Made by a program: the position numbers and the translations under genes
Source: Kocuria salsicia
GTDB taxonomy: Bacteria > Actinomycetota > Actinomycetes > Actinomycetales > Micrococcaceae
Assembly (NCBI RefSeq): GCF_007681555.1
Contig: NZ_VELE01000002.1
Location: 62,001 to 126,000 of the forward strand
Length of the DNA stretch: 64,000 nucleotides
Reading direction: 5' to 3'
In this document: positions 36,575 to 46,000 of the stretch, piece after piece
Position numbering within the stretch: position 1 is the stretch's first letter
How the letters are laid out: every line of letters starts with the position of its first letter
Notes under the pieces: model-generated
Databases searched by the model: none
What the model was told of the DNA's origin: nothing
The model's input: only the letters and a program-made list of their open reading frames with translations

Positions 36575-37019
36575 GCCGGGGTCGTTTCGAGCGACGTCCG
36601 CACCCGGTCGACCACGGGAAGACCGGACACGGCAACGAGCCACACGACGATCAGCCACCATCGACGCCCGCTGCGTGATCCCCTCGATGGGGATCCTGGT
36701 GATCAGCACGTCGATCCCGGACAGCGAAGCGCCCACGACGCCGCGGGGTCGGGGCGGCCTTCGGTGCACCGAGCCCGTCTGGCAGCCCGCGCCGTGGTGT
36801 GCGGGGCCGAGAGTGGGACAGAACGGCCATCATGATCAGCAGCATCCCGAAGATCCCGTCCGTGGTGCGCGGCATCGTGCCCGCGGGGTGGTCCGCCACG
36901 ACGTACTCCGAGGCGTAGGACGTCCACGGATGCAGCTGCGGGTTCAGCAGCGGGGCTGCGAGCCACGTCAAGTACAGCAGCGCCAGCACCAGACTGAGGC
37001 GACGGGACGCGAGGGTCAT
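36575..37019 (-). pseudogene. Broken DUF998-like membrane protein gene
   Basis: From ATG at 37019 one frame gives a good membrane start (SLVLALLYLTWLAAPLL) and SYASEYVVADHPAGTMPRTTDGIFGMLL, reminiscent of DUF998 proteins, whose first loop has an SE dipeptide followed by a helix. After about residue 70 the coding signal shifts to a second frame (VVGASLSGIDVLITRIPIEG) and then, near 36660, to a third that encodes a helix (WWLIVVWLVAVSGLPVVD). Two frameshifts therefore split it. The family call is tentative; the broken state is clear from the three-frame pattern. Confidence 0.5.
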
Positions 37020-37146
37020 GGAGCCGAATCACCCACCTGTCGTCGTGGAACTGCACGAGCGCAGCACCGCTCACTTTAGTAGGGCACTGCGCGGGCTCGA
37101 GTGCTCGGGGGCGTGGCAGGCCTCGCAGCGGTGGTGGAGGAGAGCG

Positions 37147-37182
37147 CCCCTCCGCCCAGTGCGGTTGCACCGTTCGGAGGGG
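37147..37182 (-). terminator. Nested hairpin after the sodium:solute symporter gene
   Basis: CCCCTCCG (37147-37154) pairs with CGGAGGGG (37175-37182), and within the loop GTGC pairs with GCAC over GGTT. It is 28 bp past the symporter stop. No T-run. Confidence 0.6.
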
Positions 37183-37209
37183 CGGCTCGCAGGCCGCCGC
37201 TTCCAGAAC

Positions 37210-38646
37210 TCAGGCGCGCAGCAGCTCCCGCTCCTCCTCGGAGCGCACCGGGGCCCGCTGCCCGGTGCGCACGCGGCGGAACGCCTCGCACAGGGCGACC
37301 ACAGCGATGTTGGCGGCCAGCCCGATGATGCCCTCGCTGATGGCCCACGGAAGGTGCCACCAGAACGTGTAGCCGATCACCAGCGCGAGTCCCGTCAGCG
37401 CACCGGCCAGGATGGACGACGCCGCGATCCGGCGCCGCAGCAGCAGGGCCGCCGCGATGGCCGGGGCCAGCTGGTCCATGCCGGAGGACGTGAGCAGGAG
37501 CAGGTTGGCCAGCAGGTCCTGCATGGCCACGGCCAGTCCGAGAGCCGCGGCGGTGGCGACCACCACCGTGACCTGCGTCGTGGCGAACTGCGCCTTCTCC
37601 GTGCGAGCGCGGATCAGGTTGCGGGACACCAGGGTGCCGGTGGCGATCAGCAGGGACGCGGAGGGCACCATGGCGGTGGCGATGCCAGCCACCGCCAGCA
37701 CACCCATCAGCCACCCCGGGAACACCCCGGAGGCCAGCGTCAGCAGGGAGCTGTCCGGGTCCGCGCCGGTGCCCAGGACCACCAGAGCCACGTAGCCCAC
37801 CACCAGGGGCATCACGATCAGCGTGTTGTAGAACGGCAGGAACAGGTAGTTGCGACGCAGCACGGTGGAGCTGCGGGCGGAGAGCACAGGCGGCCAGTCG
37901 TTGGGCATGGTGATGAAGGCGCACCCGATGGCGCTGATGGCCATGTTGGACACGTACCACGGAATGCCGTATTCCCCCGTGCCGTGCACCGAGAGCATCT
38001 GCGGCATCTGCTCCTGCACAGTGTGGAACACGTTCGTGAAACCGCCCGTGTAGTGGATCGGCACGGATACGCGCACCACGAACAGCATGAGGATCATCAG
38101 CACGTCCTTGAAGTACGCGGTGGTGGCCACCCCGCGCAGCCCGGACCACAGGACGAAGGCGATCACCATGGACCAGTTGCCCAGGGAGCCGTTGCCGGTC
38201 ACGAGCTCCACGATCAGTCCCAGCCCGGTGATCTGCAGCTGCAGGTACGGCAGCAGGAACACCACGCCGGCCACGGCCACCAGGATGCCCAGGAACCGGG
38301 AGTTGTAGACGTCCTGGAGGAAGTCCGCCTGGGTGAGGTGCCCGCGGGCTCGGGCCAGGCGCCAGATCTTGGGGCCGATGAAGTACATGGCGATGTAGCC
38401 CAGGGGCACGTAAGGCATGGAGTAGAAGGACGCCGCTCCGCCGGAGACCACCAGGCCCGCGGTGCCCAGGAACGTGAAGGTGGTGAAGACCTCCCCGGCC
38501 TGGAGCAGCCACGTGGTGGTGGTGCCGAAGTTGTGCCCGCCCACGGTCCACTCGGCGAGGTCCCGGTCCGGGCTGCGCCGGCCCATGAAGCCCAGCGCCG
38601 CGATGAGGAGGATGCCTCCCAGAGTGACGACGACAATGGTGCTCAC
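37210..38646 (-). CDS. Sodium:solute symporter (SSS family)
   Basis: A 478-residue symporter with about 13 helices. The N-terminal part has SPDRDLAEWTVGGHNFGTTTTW and GEVFTTFTFLG, typical of the SSS subgroup encoded with a DUF3311 partner (often annotated for organic acids, pantothenate or monocarboxylates). The substrate is unknown; the M20 amidohydrolase upstream hints at uptake of an amide or amino-acid conjugate. GTG at 38646 overlaps the DUF3311 stop (GTGA). The C-terminus ends in a charged tail. Confidence 0.92.
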   Translation of the reverse strand: MSTIVVVTLGGILLIAALGFMGRRSPDRDLAEWTVGGHNFGTTTTWLLQAGEVFTTFTFLGTAGLVVSGGAASFYSMPYVPLGYIAMYFIGPKIWRLARARGHLTQADFLQDVYNSRFLGILVAVAGVVFLLPYLQLQITGLGLIVELVTGNGSLGNWSMVIAFVLWSGLRGVATTAYFKDVLMILMLFVVRVSVPIHYTGGFTNVFHTVQEQMPQMLSVHGTGEYGIPWYVSNMAISAIGCAFITMPNDWPPVLSARSSTVLRRNYLFLPFYNTLIVMPLVVGYVALVVLGTGADPDSSLLTLASGVFPGWLMGVLAVAGIATAMVPSASLLIATGTLVSRNLIRARTEKAQFATTQVTVVVATAAALGLAVAMQDLLANLLLLTSSGMDQLAPAIAAALLLRRRIAASSILAGALTGLALVIGYTFWWHLPWAISEGIIGLAANIAVVALCEAFRRVRTGQRAPVRSEEERELLRA

Positions 38647-38954
38647 GGGGTCTCTTCGGGGCCGCTGGGTGCGGGGTGCGTGCCGGTCGCGGCCAGCGGG
38701 CCCCTGGTGCCGGAGTCGGCGCGGGCGGCCGCGCGGCGCTCGTCCCCCACCCGGGAGGCCAGCAGGTCCAGGACCTCCTCGCGGTCCTGGTCCGTGCGCG
38801 TGAACTCCACGATGCACAGGAACAGGCAGATCAGCAGGCTGCACGGGATGCAGGTCCACCACATGATCACGGGGATGCCCAGGATCAGGTGGGGTCCGTT
38901 CAGCGGGGACAGCCACTGCAGGACGAAGGCGGCCAGGAACGGGAACAGGCACAC
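38643..38954 (-). CDS. DUF3311 small membrane protein, symporter partner
   Basis: A 103-residue protein with two hydrophobic segments, CLFPFLAAFVLQWLSP and IPVIMWWTCIPCSLLICLFLCI, separated by the short loop LNGPHLILG, and a polar tail. DUF3311 genes sit directly upstream of SSS symporters, like DUF485 for ActP, and are thought to be accessory subunits. The start is uncertain: GTG at 38954 is the only standard one visible, but homologous-looking residues (RRALWWAV) continue a little upstream. Confidence 0.82.
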   Translation of the reverse strand: MCLFPFLAAFVLQWLSPLNGPHLILGIPVIMWWTCIPCSLLICLFLCIVEFTRTDQDREEVLDLLASRVGDERRAAARADSGTRGPLAATGTHPAPSGPEETP

Positions 38955-39129
38955 CGCCCACCACAGCGCCCTGCGCCCGGCGGGGATGCTCTAGCGGCGC
39001 GGCACGATGGTCTGCGCCGCTGTGGGCGTGGACTCCCGCGCCCGGTCAGCGAGGCTCCGGTTGCTCTCCGGGGCCGCACCGCCGGGCGACGACGCCGCGG
39101 GGCCCGGGGTGCTGCCGTGGGTGTGGGGA

Positions 39130-40407
39130 TCAGTCACGGGACGCCAGCTCCTCCGCGGTACGGGCCAGGCGTTCGCGCTGGGCGGGGTCCGCGGCCATGT
39201 CCGCGGCGGTCCAGGCCAGGCTCAGACCGCCCTCCCACATCGCGGTATCTGCCGCGGGCAGCGCGCAGTAGCGCTCGAACTCGGGTTCGTGGCACGTGGC
39301 ACCCCCGGCCTCCACCAGGATGGTGGGGTGGATCGCGGGGATCCGCAGCGAGACGTTGGCCATGTCCGTGGAGCCGGCCAGGCGGCGTCGTCGGCTCATG
39401 GGCGCATCCGTGAACGCCCGGCCGAGGGACTCGGCGTTGGCCCGGTACGCGGCGACCATGGGGTCGTCGTTGCGGAACTCGGAGAACGCGGGCCAGTCGT
39501 CGTGGACCTCCAGCGTGCAGCCGGTGGCCAGGGCACCGGCCTCGAAGCAGCGCAGCAGGCGTTCCTTGGCGCCGCCGGGGCCCTCGAGCTGGGCGAGGGT
39601 GTCCGCGCGGGCGTCGTAGGCCAGGCGGGCGCGGTGCGGGACCACGTTGGGGGCGTCCCCGGCGCTGCGCACGATGCCGTGCACCAGCTCGCCGGGCTGC
39701 AGGTGCTGGCGCAGCAGCCCGATGGCCACCTGCGCCACGGTGGCGGCGTCCCCCGCGTTGACGCCCTGGTGCGGCGCCTCGGCGGAGTGGGCGGGCTTGC
39801 CCGTGTACTCGATCTCCAGGTCCACGACGGCGCGCGTGACGTGGACCGCGTTCTCCTCCTCGCCGGGGTGCAGCATCATGGCCGCGTGGACGCCGTCGAA
39901 GACACCCTCGTTCAGCATGAGGATCTTGCCGCCGCCGTACTCCTCGGCGGGGGTGCCGAAGACCTTCACGGTGAGGTCCAGCTCGTCCGCGACCGGGGCC
40001 AGGCTGATCCCCGCCAGCACGCCTGAGGCGGCAATGATGTTGTGTCCGCACGCGTGCCCCACGCCGGGCAGCGCGTCCATCTCCGCGCAGATGCCGACGA
40101 CGAACGGTCCCGTCCCGTAGGACGCCACGAACGCTGTGTCCAGGTTCGCCACCCCGGTCTCCACACTGAAACCGTGCCGTTCCAGGACCGTGGTGAGCTT
40201 CGCGGCAGTGCGAGTCTCTTCGAAGGCGATCTCCGGGTCCGCGTGCACCGCGTGGCTCAGGTCCACGACGTCGTCGCGCACCTGCTCCGCGGCCTCACGG
40301 ATGCGCTGCTTGACGCGCCTCAGCCGCTCGGCGCCCTGCCCGCCGGGCGTGCTGCTGACCTGCGGGGGAACGATACCCACTCCCTCGGCCGGGGTCTGTT
40401 CCGTCAC
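39130..40407 (-). CDS. M20 family amidohydrolase (AbgB/IAA-amino-acid hydrolase type)
   Basis: A 425-residue zinc or manganese peptidase that probably cleaves an N-acyl or N-aryl amino acid amide. Metal and catalytic motifs: VGICAEMDALPGVGHACGHN (about residues 103-122), TPAEEYGGGK (about 151-160) and a late HEPEF. A dimerisation domain with GKPAHSAEAPHQGVNAGDA lies in the middle. GTG at 40407 follows GGAGGATC. The DUF3311-symporter genes lie 175 bp downstream on the same strand, suggesting an uptake-and-hydrolysis unit. Confidence 0.93.
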   Translation of the reverse strand: MTEQTPAEGVGIVPPQVSSTPGGQGAERLRRVKQRIREAAEQVRDDVVDLSHAVHADPEIAFEETRTAAKLTTVLERHGFSVETGVANLDTAFVASYGTGPFVVGICAEMDALPGVGHACGHNIIAASGVLAGISLAPVADELDLTVKVFGTPAEEYGGGKILMLNEGVFDGVHAAMMLHPGEEENAVHVTRAVVDLEIEYTGKPAHSAEAPHQGVNAGDAATVAQVAIGLLRQHLQPGELVHGIVRSAGDAPNVVPHRARLAYDARADTLAQLEGPGGAKERLLRCFEAGALATGCTLEVHDDWPAFSEFRNDDPMVAAYRANAESLGRAFTDAPMSRRRRLAGSTDMANVSLRIPAIHPTILVEAGGATCHEPEFERYCALPAADTAMWEGGLSLAWTAADMAADPAQRERLARTAEELASRD

Positions 40408-40564
40408 GGTGATCCTCCTCCACTACCTGTGATGCGGGTCTCAACACTAGGGGGTGGGGAAATTCCGGGCATCTTCACAGGCGAGCGGTTCACCAGGTGA
40501 GATGAGTGGGGTGATCGCGCGCCCCGGCGCGCGGCCATGCGGTGGGAGGGACGACGGTGCTGGG

Positions 40565-41785
40565 TCAGGCCCGCACGGCCGGTGCCGCCTCGTCATCCTC
40601 TGCGGGCAACTTGCCCGGGGCGCCGTCGCGCATGTCCCGGAAGGTCTTGAAGCTGGCCCAGACCACCGCTGTGAGGGGAACCGCCAGCAGCGCGCCGGCC
40701 ACCCCGCCCTCGTGTGCGCCGATGGCCAGGGCCGCGATGATCACGATGCCGTGCAGGCCCAGTGCGGTGCCCATGACCTTGGGCTGGAGGATGTGGTGCT
40801 CGACCTGGTTCACGAGGATCACCACGACGACCAGCACGATCGAGGCGACCGGCCCGGCCGCCACCAGCGCCACCAGTGCGGCCGCCAGCCCGGTGACCAG
40901 GGCTCCGACGATGGGGATGAAGGCGCCCAGGAAGATCAGGGCAGCCAGGGGGAAGGCCAGCGGCACCCGCATGACGAGCATCGTGATCAGGTCGCACACA
41001 GCTGCGAAAGCCGCGATGACCACGGTGCCCCGGATGTACCTGCCCAGCACGTGCACGGAGGCGCGCCCGGCCTGGTTGGCCCGCTCCCTCAGCCGCTCCG
41101 GCAGGAACCCCACCAGGAAACCGGCCATGCGTTCTCCGTCCAGCAGGAAGAAGAACAGCATCACAATCATCAGCAGCGCACCGGTGAGGATCTCCGTGAC
41201 CACGGAGACACCGGACAGTGCGCTGGACTCTGCACCACTGTTCTTGAGGAACTCGGTGGCCTGGGTGAAGTACTCGTTCAGGTGGGTGTTGTCCAGCGGG
41301 ATGCCCCAGCCGGTGAGGATCTCCACCAGCTTGTTCACGCCCTCCTGGGTCTTCTGCGCGAGGTCGGACCACTCGTTGCGCACCGTCAGCGCGATGCCGA
41401 ACAGCACGGCGCCCAGTCCCACCAGGATGCCCAGCAGACCGGTGATCGCCGACCAGATGCGGTTGAAACCGGCCCGCCTACGGAGGAACCGCATGATCGG
41501 GTGCATGGCCGACGCGATGATGACGGCCAGGAGCAGCGGCAGCACCACGATCTTCAGCGTTGCGGCCAGCCACACGACCAGCCCGATCGCCACTGCCAGG
41601 ATCAGCGTCTGCAGCGCCCGGATGGCGGACCGGCCGTAGGGGTCGTGCCACATCTGCCGCGGCGTGGGAGCGGGGGCCGGTGCCTGCGGCGCTGGGGACT
41701 GTGGTTCCGGGCTCTGCTGCACGGCGGTGGCGCCGCATCCGGAGGCGGCGGCCTGTGGTGAAGAGGTTGACTCGAAGTCGGTCAT
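40565..41785 (-). CDS. AI-2E family transporter
   Basis: A 406-residue membrane protein with about eight helices and a Pro/Ala-rich cytoplasmic N-terminus of about 50 residues. The family signature VNQVEHHILQPKVMGTALGL is near residue 325. Members have been tied to export of autoinducer-2, to sodium/proton exchange or to unknown substrates, so the name does not prove quorum-signal transport. It is a single-gene unit between the M20 gene and tRNA-Asn. Confidence 0.92.
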   Translation of the reverse strand: MTDFESTSSPQAAASGCGATAVQQSPEPQSPAPQAPAPAPTPRQMWHDPYGRSAIRALQTLILAVAIGLVVWLAATLKIVVLPLLLAVIIASAMHPIMRFLRRRAGFNRIWSAITGLLGILVGLGAVLFGIALTVRNEWSDLAQKTQEGVNKLVEILTGWGIPLDNTHLNEYFTQATEFLKNSGAESSALSGVSVVTEILTGALLMIVMLFFFLLDGERMAGFLVGFLPERLRERANQAGRASVHVLGRYIRGTVVIAAFAAVCDLITMLVMRVPLAFPLAALIFLGAFIPIVGALVTGLAAALVALVAAGPVASIVLVVVVILVNQVEHHILQPKVMGTALGLHGIVIIAALAIGAHEGGVAGALLAVPLTAVVWASFKTFRDMRDGAPGKLPAEDDEAAPAVRA

Positions 41786-41980
41786 CGCGGAAGTCCTTGG
41801 GCCAGGAGATCAGGGGTGGTGTGACGGCGCAGGATCCGTTGCATATGACCGGAACCTCCCGCGGTCGCGCACTCACACCCTAGACGCGGGAGGGCGGACG
41901 CACACCACCGCTCCGTCACAGGGCCACGAGGCCACAGGGGATCTGGCACGGCCGAACCGGTCCGGGCGGAAGAGGGCACG

Positions 41981-42013
41981 AAAAAGGCCCCCTCCCCTTC
42001 CGGGGAGGAGGCC
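41981..42013 (-). terminator. Intrinsic terminator after tRNA-Asn
   Basis: On the minus strand GGCCTCCTCCCC, a GGAA loop and GGGGAGGGGGCC (one mismatch) are followed by TTTTT. It begins 8 bp past the tRNA's CCA end. Confidence 0.9.
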
Positions 42014-42020
42014 TCCGTGG

Positions 42021-42096
42021 TGGCTCCCCCGACTGGACTCGAACCAGTAACCCTTCGATTAACAGTCGAATGCTCTGCCAATTGAGCTACGGGGGA
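42021..42096 (-). tRNA. tRNA-Asn (GTT)
   Basis: Full cloverleaf on the minus strand: acceptor TCCCCCG with CGGGGGA, D-arm GCTC...GAGC, anticodon loop CTGTTAA (anticodon GTT), T-arm CTGG/CCAG with TTCGAGT, discriminator G and an encoded CCA (42021-42023). Confidence 0.97.
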
Positions 42097-42125
42097 ACGT
42101 GCACGTTTCCGCGCAACGAGACGAT

Positions 42126-42154
42126 ACTCTACCTCCCGTGGCGGGCATCCTCAA
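42126..42154 (-). promoter_or_regulatory. Promoter of tRNA-Asn
   Basis: On the minus strand TTGAGG (42154-42149), 17 bp, TAGAGT (42131-42126). Both hexamers are near consensus, and the predicted start is about 20 bp before the mature 5' end. Confidence 0.75.
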
Positions 42155-42216
42155 CTTGCCTGAGCGCCCGGGCCTCAGGGCAGCGCCCCTCCCCGCCGCT
42201 GCCGAGATGCCGAGGC

Positions 42217-44175
42217 TCACACCCCCATAAGACTGCGGCGCTGCAGCTCCAGTTCCAGCAGCTCGCGGTTGAGCTGCTGGTAGAGGTCCGGCTCGCGCTG
42301 GGCGTTGAGCCGGTTGAGGTGCGCGAGCTTGTCCGACTTCTCCCGGTTGATGTGCATCTCCACGAGCGAGGTGAGCACCCCCACGGCGTAGTTACGCATC
42401 TGCTGCTCCGTGGCCGCCGGCAACGGTGTGACCGACAGCTGTGCCAGGTAGCCGTGCAGCTGATCGGGCAGGTGGCTGCGGACGGCTTCCAGCCAGACCC
42501 TTCCGCCCTGGACCTGCTCGCCGATCTCCGAGCGGGCAGTGACAAGGGCGTCGTGCATGACCTGGTGCACGCGGTACGTCATGCCCGCGGACTCGAAGTG
42601 CCCCCAGTAGGTCGTGGGCACGAGGTCCGGGACTTGCAGCACCACTTCCAGTGCCTCCCGCTCCATGCGGGACACCGGCTCCCGGGGATCCGGCAGCTCC
42701 ACGGGCCGCGAACCCTGATCGTCGTCGGACCCGGAACCGGGTGCCACGTCGCCCGGCCGTGCGCGGCCGTCCTGCGGGGAGGCACCGGAGAGGCGGCTGG
42801 GTTCCTGGCCGCGCTGCCCGGAGCGGGCGCCGTCGTTGCCGGGACCACTGCGCTGCGCCGACGCCGCGGCCACTGCCCGCATCACCTCGTCCGTCTCGAT
42901 GCCGAGCCAGCCCGAGAGCTCCCGCGCGTACGCCGGGCGGAGGGAGGGATCGCGGATCTGCGCGACGATGGGTGCGCACGCGCGCATGGCACGCAGTCGC
43001 CCCTCGAGGCTGTTGACGTCGTACTCCTTGATGGTGGCCCTCAGCGCAAACTCGAACAGCGGGGTGCGGGTGTCAACGAGGTCGCGGACGGCCACGTCCC
43101 CGCGCGCCAGGCGCAGGTCGCACGGGTCCATGCCGTTCGGCTCCACAGCCACGTAGGTCTGGGCCACGAACCGCTGGTCCTCCTGGAACGCGCGCAGCGC
43201 GGCCTTCTGCCCGGCGGCGTCGCCGTCGAACGTGAAGACCACCTCGCCACCCGCGGAGTCGTCCGAGAGGAAGCGGCGCACGATCTTGATGTGCTCCGCC
43301 CCGAACGCCGTCCCGCACGTGGCGACCGCCGTGGTGACCCCGGCCAGGTGGCAGGCCATGACGTCCGTGTAGCCCTCCACCACCACCACCTGCTTGGACT
43401 TGGCGATGGGCCGTTTGGCCAGGTCGATGCCGTAGAGCACCTGGGACTTCTTGTAGAGCTGCGTCTCCGGGGTGTTGAGGTACTTGGGCCCCTGGTCGTC
43501 CTCGTAGAGCTTGCGCGCGCCGAAGCCGATGACCTCCCCGGCCACCGCGCGGATGGGCCAGATCAGACGGCCGCGGAAACGGTCGTAGAGCCCGCGGTTG
43601 CCCTCGGAGAACATGCCGGTGAGCTTGAGCTCCTGGTCCGTGAAGCCGTGGTTGCGCAGGTGCTGCAGCAGGTGGGACCAGCCCTGCGGCGCGTAGCCCA
43701 CGCCGTACGTGCGGGCGGCCTCCTGGTCGAAGCCCCGCTCCCCCAGGAACTTCTGGGCCGCGGCGGCCTGACGTGTGTAGAGGTTGCGCTGGAAGAACTC
43801 GGCGGCCACCTTGTGGGCGTCCAGCAGGCGCTGCCGGCGGCCCACCTCCTCGCGGTTGGGTGCCCCGCCCTGTTCGTAGTGCAGCTCGTAGCCAATGCGC
43901 GCGGCCAGCCGCTCCACGGTCTCCGTGAAGGGGGTGTGGTCCATCTCCATGAGGAACGCGATCACGTCCCCGGACTCGTCGCAGCCGAAGCAGTGGTACG
44001 TGCCCATCTGCGGGCGGACGTGGAAGGACGGCGAGCGCTCGTCGTGGAACGGGCACAGCCCCTTGTACGATCCGATGCCCGCGGGCTTGAGCGTCACGTA
44101 CTGCTCGACGACCTCGCGGATGTCCGTGCGCGCCCGTACCTCGTCGATGTCTTCGCGCTTGATCAGTCCGGCCAC
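42217..44175 (-). CDS. dnaG: DNA primase
   Basis: DnaG lays down RNA primers at the fork. The 652-residue protein has the CHC2 zinc finger (C41, H44, C62, C65 in CPFH...CFGC), the TOPRIM core with VVVEGYTDVMA and the acidic TFDGDAAG, and a C-terminal DnaB-binding region ending ELQRRSLMGV. A disordered linker (about residues 440-520) precedes the C-terminal domain. The start is GTG. It lies downstream of dgt, but a transporter gene comes between. Confidence 0.97.
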   Translation of the reverse strand: MAGLIKREDIDEVRARTDIREVVEQYVTLKPAGIGSYKGLCPFHDERSPSFHVRPQMGTYHCFGCDESGDVIAFLMEMDHTPFTETVERLAARIGYELHYEQGGAPNREEVGRRQRLLDAHKVAAEFFQRNLYTRQAAAAQKFLGERGFDQEAARTYGVGYAPQGWSHLLQHLRNHGFTDQELKLTGMFSEGNRGLYDRFRGRLIWPIRAVAGEVIGFGARKLYEDDQGPKYLNTPETQLYKKSQVLYGIDLAKRPIAKSKQVVVVEGYTDVMACHLAGVTTAVATCGTAFGAEHIKIVRRFLSDDSAGGEVVFTFDGDAAGQKAALRAFQEDQRFVAQTYVAVEPNGMDPCDLRLARGDVAVRDLVDTRTPLFEFALRATIKEYDVNSLEGRLRAMRACAPIVAQIRDPSLRPAYARELSGWLGIETDEVMRAVAAASAQRSGPGNDGARSGQRGQEPSRLSGASPQDGRARPGDVAPGSGSDDDQGSRPVELPDPREPVSRMEREALEVVLQVPDLVPTTYWGHFESAGMTYRVHQVMHDALVTARSEIGEQVQGGRVWLEAVRSHLPDQLHGYLAQLSVTPLPAATEQQMRNYAVGVLTSLVEMHINREKSDKLAHLNRLNAQREPDLYQQLNRELLELELQRRSLMGV

Positions 44176-44380
44176 TGGGCCAGTTTAGGCACCCCGTCAA
44201 ACCGGCCGAGCACCGCGCCCGCGGCATGTGCAGACCGCCCCGCACGGGGCGTCAGGGCCGCGATCCGAGCGTCGTCTCCGGTGAGGACGACGACGCCCAC
44301 CCCCTGCCGGTCACCCTTGCGCGCCCCGCCTGCGAAGGCCGGGGCCGTCAGCGGCGGCGAGGCCACCCGCGCGGGCCCTC

Positions 44381-45838
44381 TCAGGAACCGGATGCCGGCA
44401 CGTCGTCCGCGCTCGGCGCTCCCCGGTCCGGTGCGCCGCGATCCGGTGTGACCCGGTCCGGCGCCCCCACGGTCTTCGACCCGAGCATTGCCACCCCGCC
44501 GAGGGCGCCCACCGCCGCGAAGGCGAAGAACCCCCACGGGTAGGCCAGCCCGGCGCCCAGCAGCCAGCCTCCGAGGATGGGTCCGCTGATGGCTCCCAGC
44601 CGCCCCACCCCGGCAGACATCCCGAGCGCCGTCGCCCGGACCTGCGGCGGGTGGTTGGCCGCGGTGAACGCGTAGACGAGGACCTGCGAGGAGAACACGA
44701 AGCAGCCGGTGAGGAAGACCATCACGTAGATCCCGGCCAGCGGCAGCCTGATGACCAGCGCGGCGAGCAGCACGGCGGAGGCTGCGAACCACAGGATGCT
44801 CGCCACGCGCGGCGTGATCCGGTCCGCCACGCGGCCGCCGATCCACAGCCCCACCACGGCACCCACGTTGAGGATCACCAGGAAACCGAGGGAGTTGCCG
44901 AGGTCGTAGTCCGCCGCTCGCATGATCTGCGGCAGCCACGTGTTCAACCCGTACACCAGCAGCAGGCCCATGAAGGATGCGATCCAGATGACCACCGAGT
45001 TGCGGGCGTAGGTGCCGGAGAGCAGCAGTGCGGCGCCCTTCTTCTCGGCCTGCTGTGCCTGCACGGAGGACGACACCGGGGGGTCGCTGTGGACGGCCCC
45101 CGCACCGTGGGCGGTGGGCAGCTCCAGGTGGATGCCGTAGTGGTCTGCGACCCGGCGGGCGTCCTGGTAACGGCCCTGTGAGGCGAGGTACGACGGCGAC
45201 TCGGGCAGGAAGACGAGCATGAGCGGCACGAGGACCAGCGCTGGCAGCGCGCCGACGACGAACATGGCGTGCCACGAGAGGTGCCCCAGCACCCAGATGG
45301 CGAGCGCCGCCGTGAGCACGGCACCCACGTGGTAGCCGGTCATCATCACGGTCGTGGCGTTGGATCCACGACCGGGACGGGAGAACTCCGTGACCATGGA
45401 GATGCCCGTGGGCAGGCAGCCCCCGAGGCCGAGGCCGGCCAGGAAACGCAGTACGCCGAAGGCGAGGATCGTGGGCGCGAAGGCCGCGGCAAAGGTGAGC
45501 ACCGAGAACACGATCACCGCTCCTATGAGCAGCTTGCGCCGGCCCCAGCGGTCCGTGAGGTACCCCATGCCGAGCGCACCCAGCATCATTCCGAACAGCC
45601 CGGCGGTGGCCACCACGGTGCCCTGACCGGTCGTCATTGACCACTCCGGATCGGCCAGGAGGCTGGGCATCACGGCACCGAGGACCACGGCGTCGAAGCC
45701 GTCGAGCAGCACCGCGACCCAGCACAGGGGTGCGACCCAGGCCGGAGATCTCAGGACGACGCCGCGGGAGGCTGTGGGAGGCACGGAACGCACGGGATTC
45801 ACTTCCGGTGGGGTGAGGGGGCAGTGAGCGAAGAACAC
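44381..45838 (-). CDS. MFS transporter, AAHS (aromatic acid:H+ symporter) type
   Basis: A 485-residue permease with 12 helices. The first helix holds the DGFDAVVLGAVMPSLL motif with the membrane-embedded acidic pair typical of the AAHS group (PcaK-like), and the first loop has GYLTDRWGRRKLL. Likely substrates are aromatic or other organic acids; no aromatic catabolic genes are nearby. The start is unsure: GTG at 45838 has AGGA upstream, while GTG at 45802 or 45793 would give the usual short N-terminus. The C-terminal tail is an Asp/Pro/Arg repeat ([15 protein letters not shown]). Confidence 0.88.
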   Translation of the reverse strand: MFFAHCPLTPPEVNPVRSVPPTASRGVVLRSPAWVAPLCWVAVLLDGFDAVVLGAVMPSLLADPEWSMTTGQGTVVATAGLFGMMLGALGMGYLTDRWGRRKLLIGAVIVFSVLTFAAAFAPTILAFGVLRFLAGLGLGGCLPTGISMVTEFSRPGRGSNATTVMMTGYHVGAVLTAALAIWVLGHLSWHAMFVVGALPALVLVPLMLVFLPESPSYLASQGRYQDARRVADHYGIHLELPTAHGAGAVHSDPPVSSSVQAQQAEKKGAALLLSGTYARNSVVIWIASFMGLLLVYGLNTWLPQIMRAADYDLGNSLGFLVILNVGAVVGLWIGGRVADRITPRVASILWFAASAVLLAALVIRLPLAGIYVMVFLTGCFVFSSQVLVYAFTAANHPPQVRATALGMSAGVGRLGAISGPILGGWLLGAGLAYPWGFFAFAAVGALGGVAMLGSKTVGAPDRVTPDRGAPDRGAPSADDVPASGS

Positions 45839-46000
45839 CGTGATCCTAATCTCAGGTGCGTATGGTCCACATCACTGGCTCCGTTGAACGGAATCCCCGC
45901 GAGCGCGGAACGATTCCGGTCCCCGTCCTGCTCCCGCACCGGCCTCAGGACGCATCGCGACAGGCGCCGCACGGTCGGGCCCGCACCCAGCGCCCTGCCC

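Noticed and set aside
40565-41785. AI-2E family gene as evidence of a quorum-sensing system
   Set aside because: The family is broad and mostly uncharacterised; no luxS or signalling genes are in the window.
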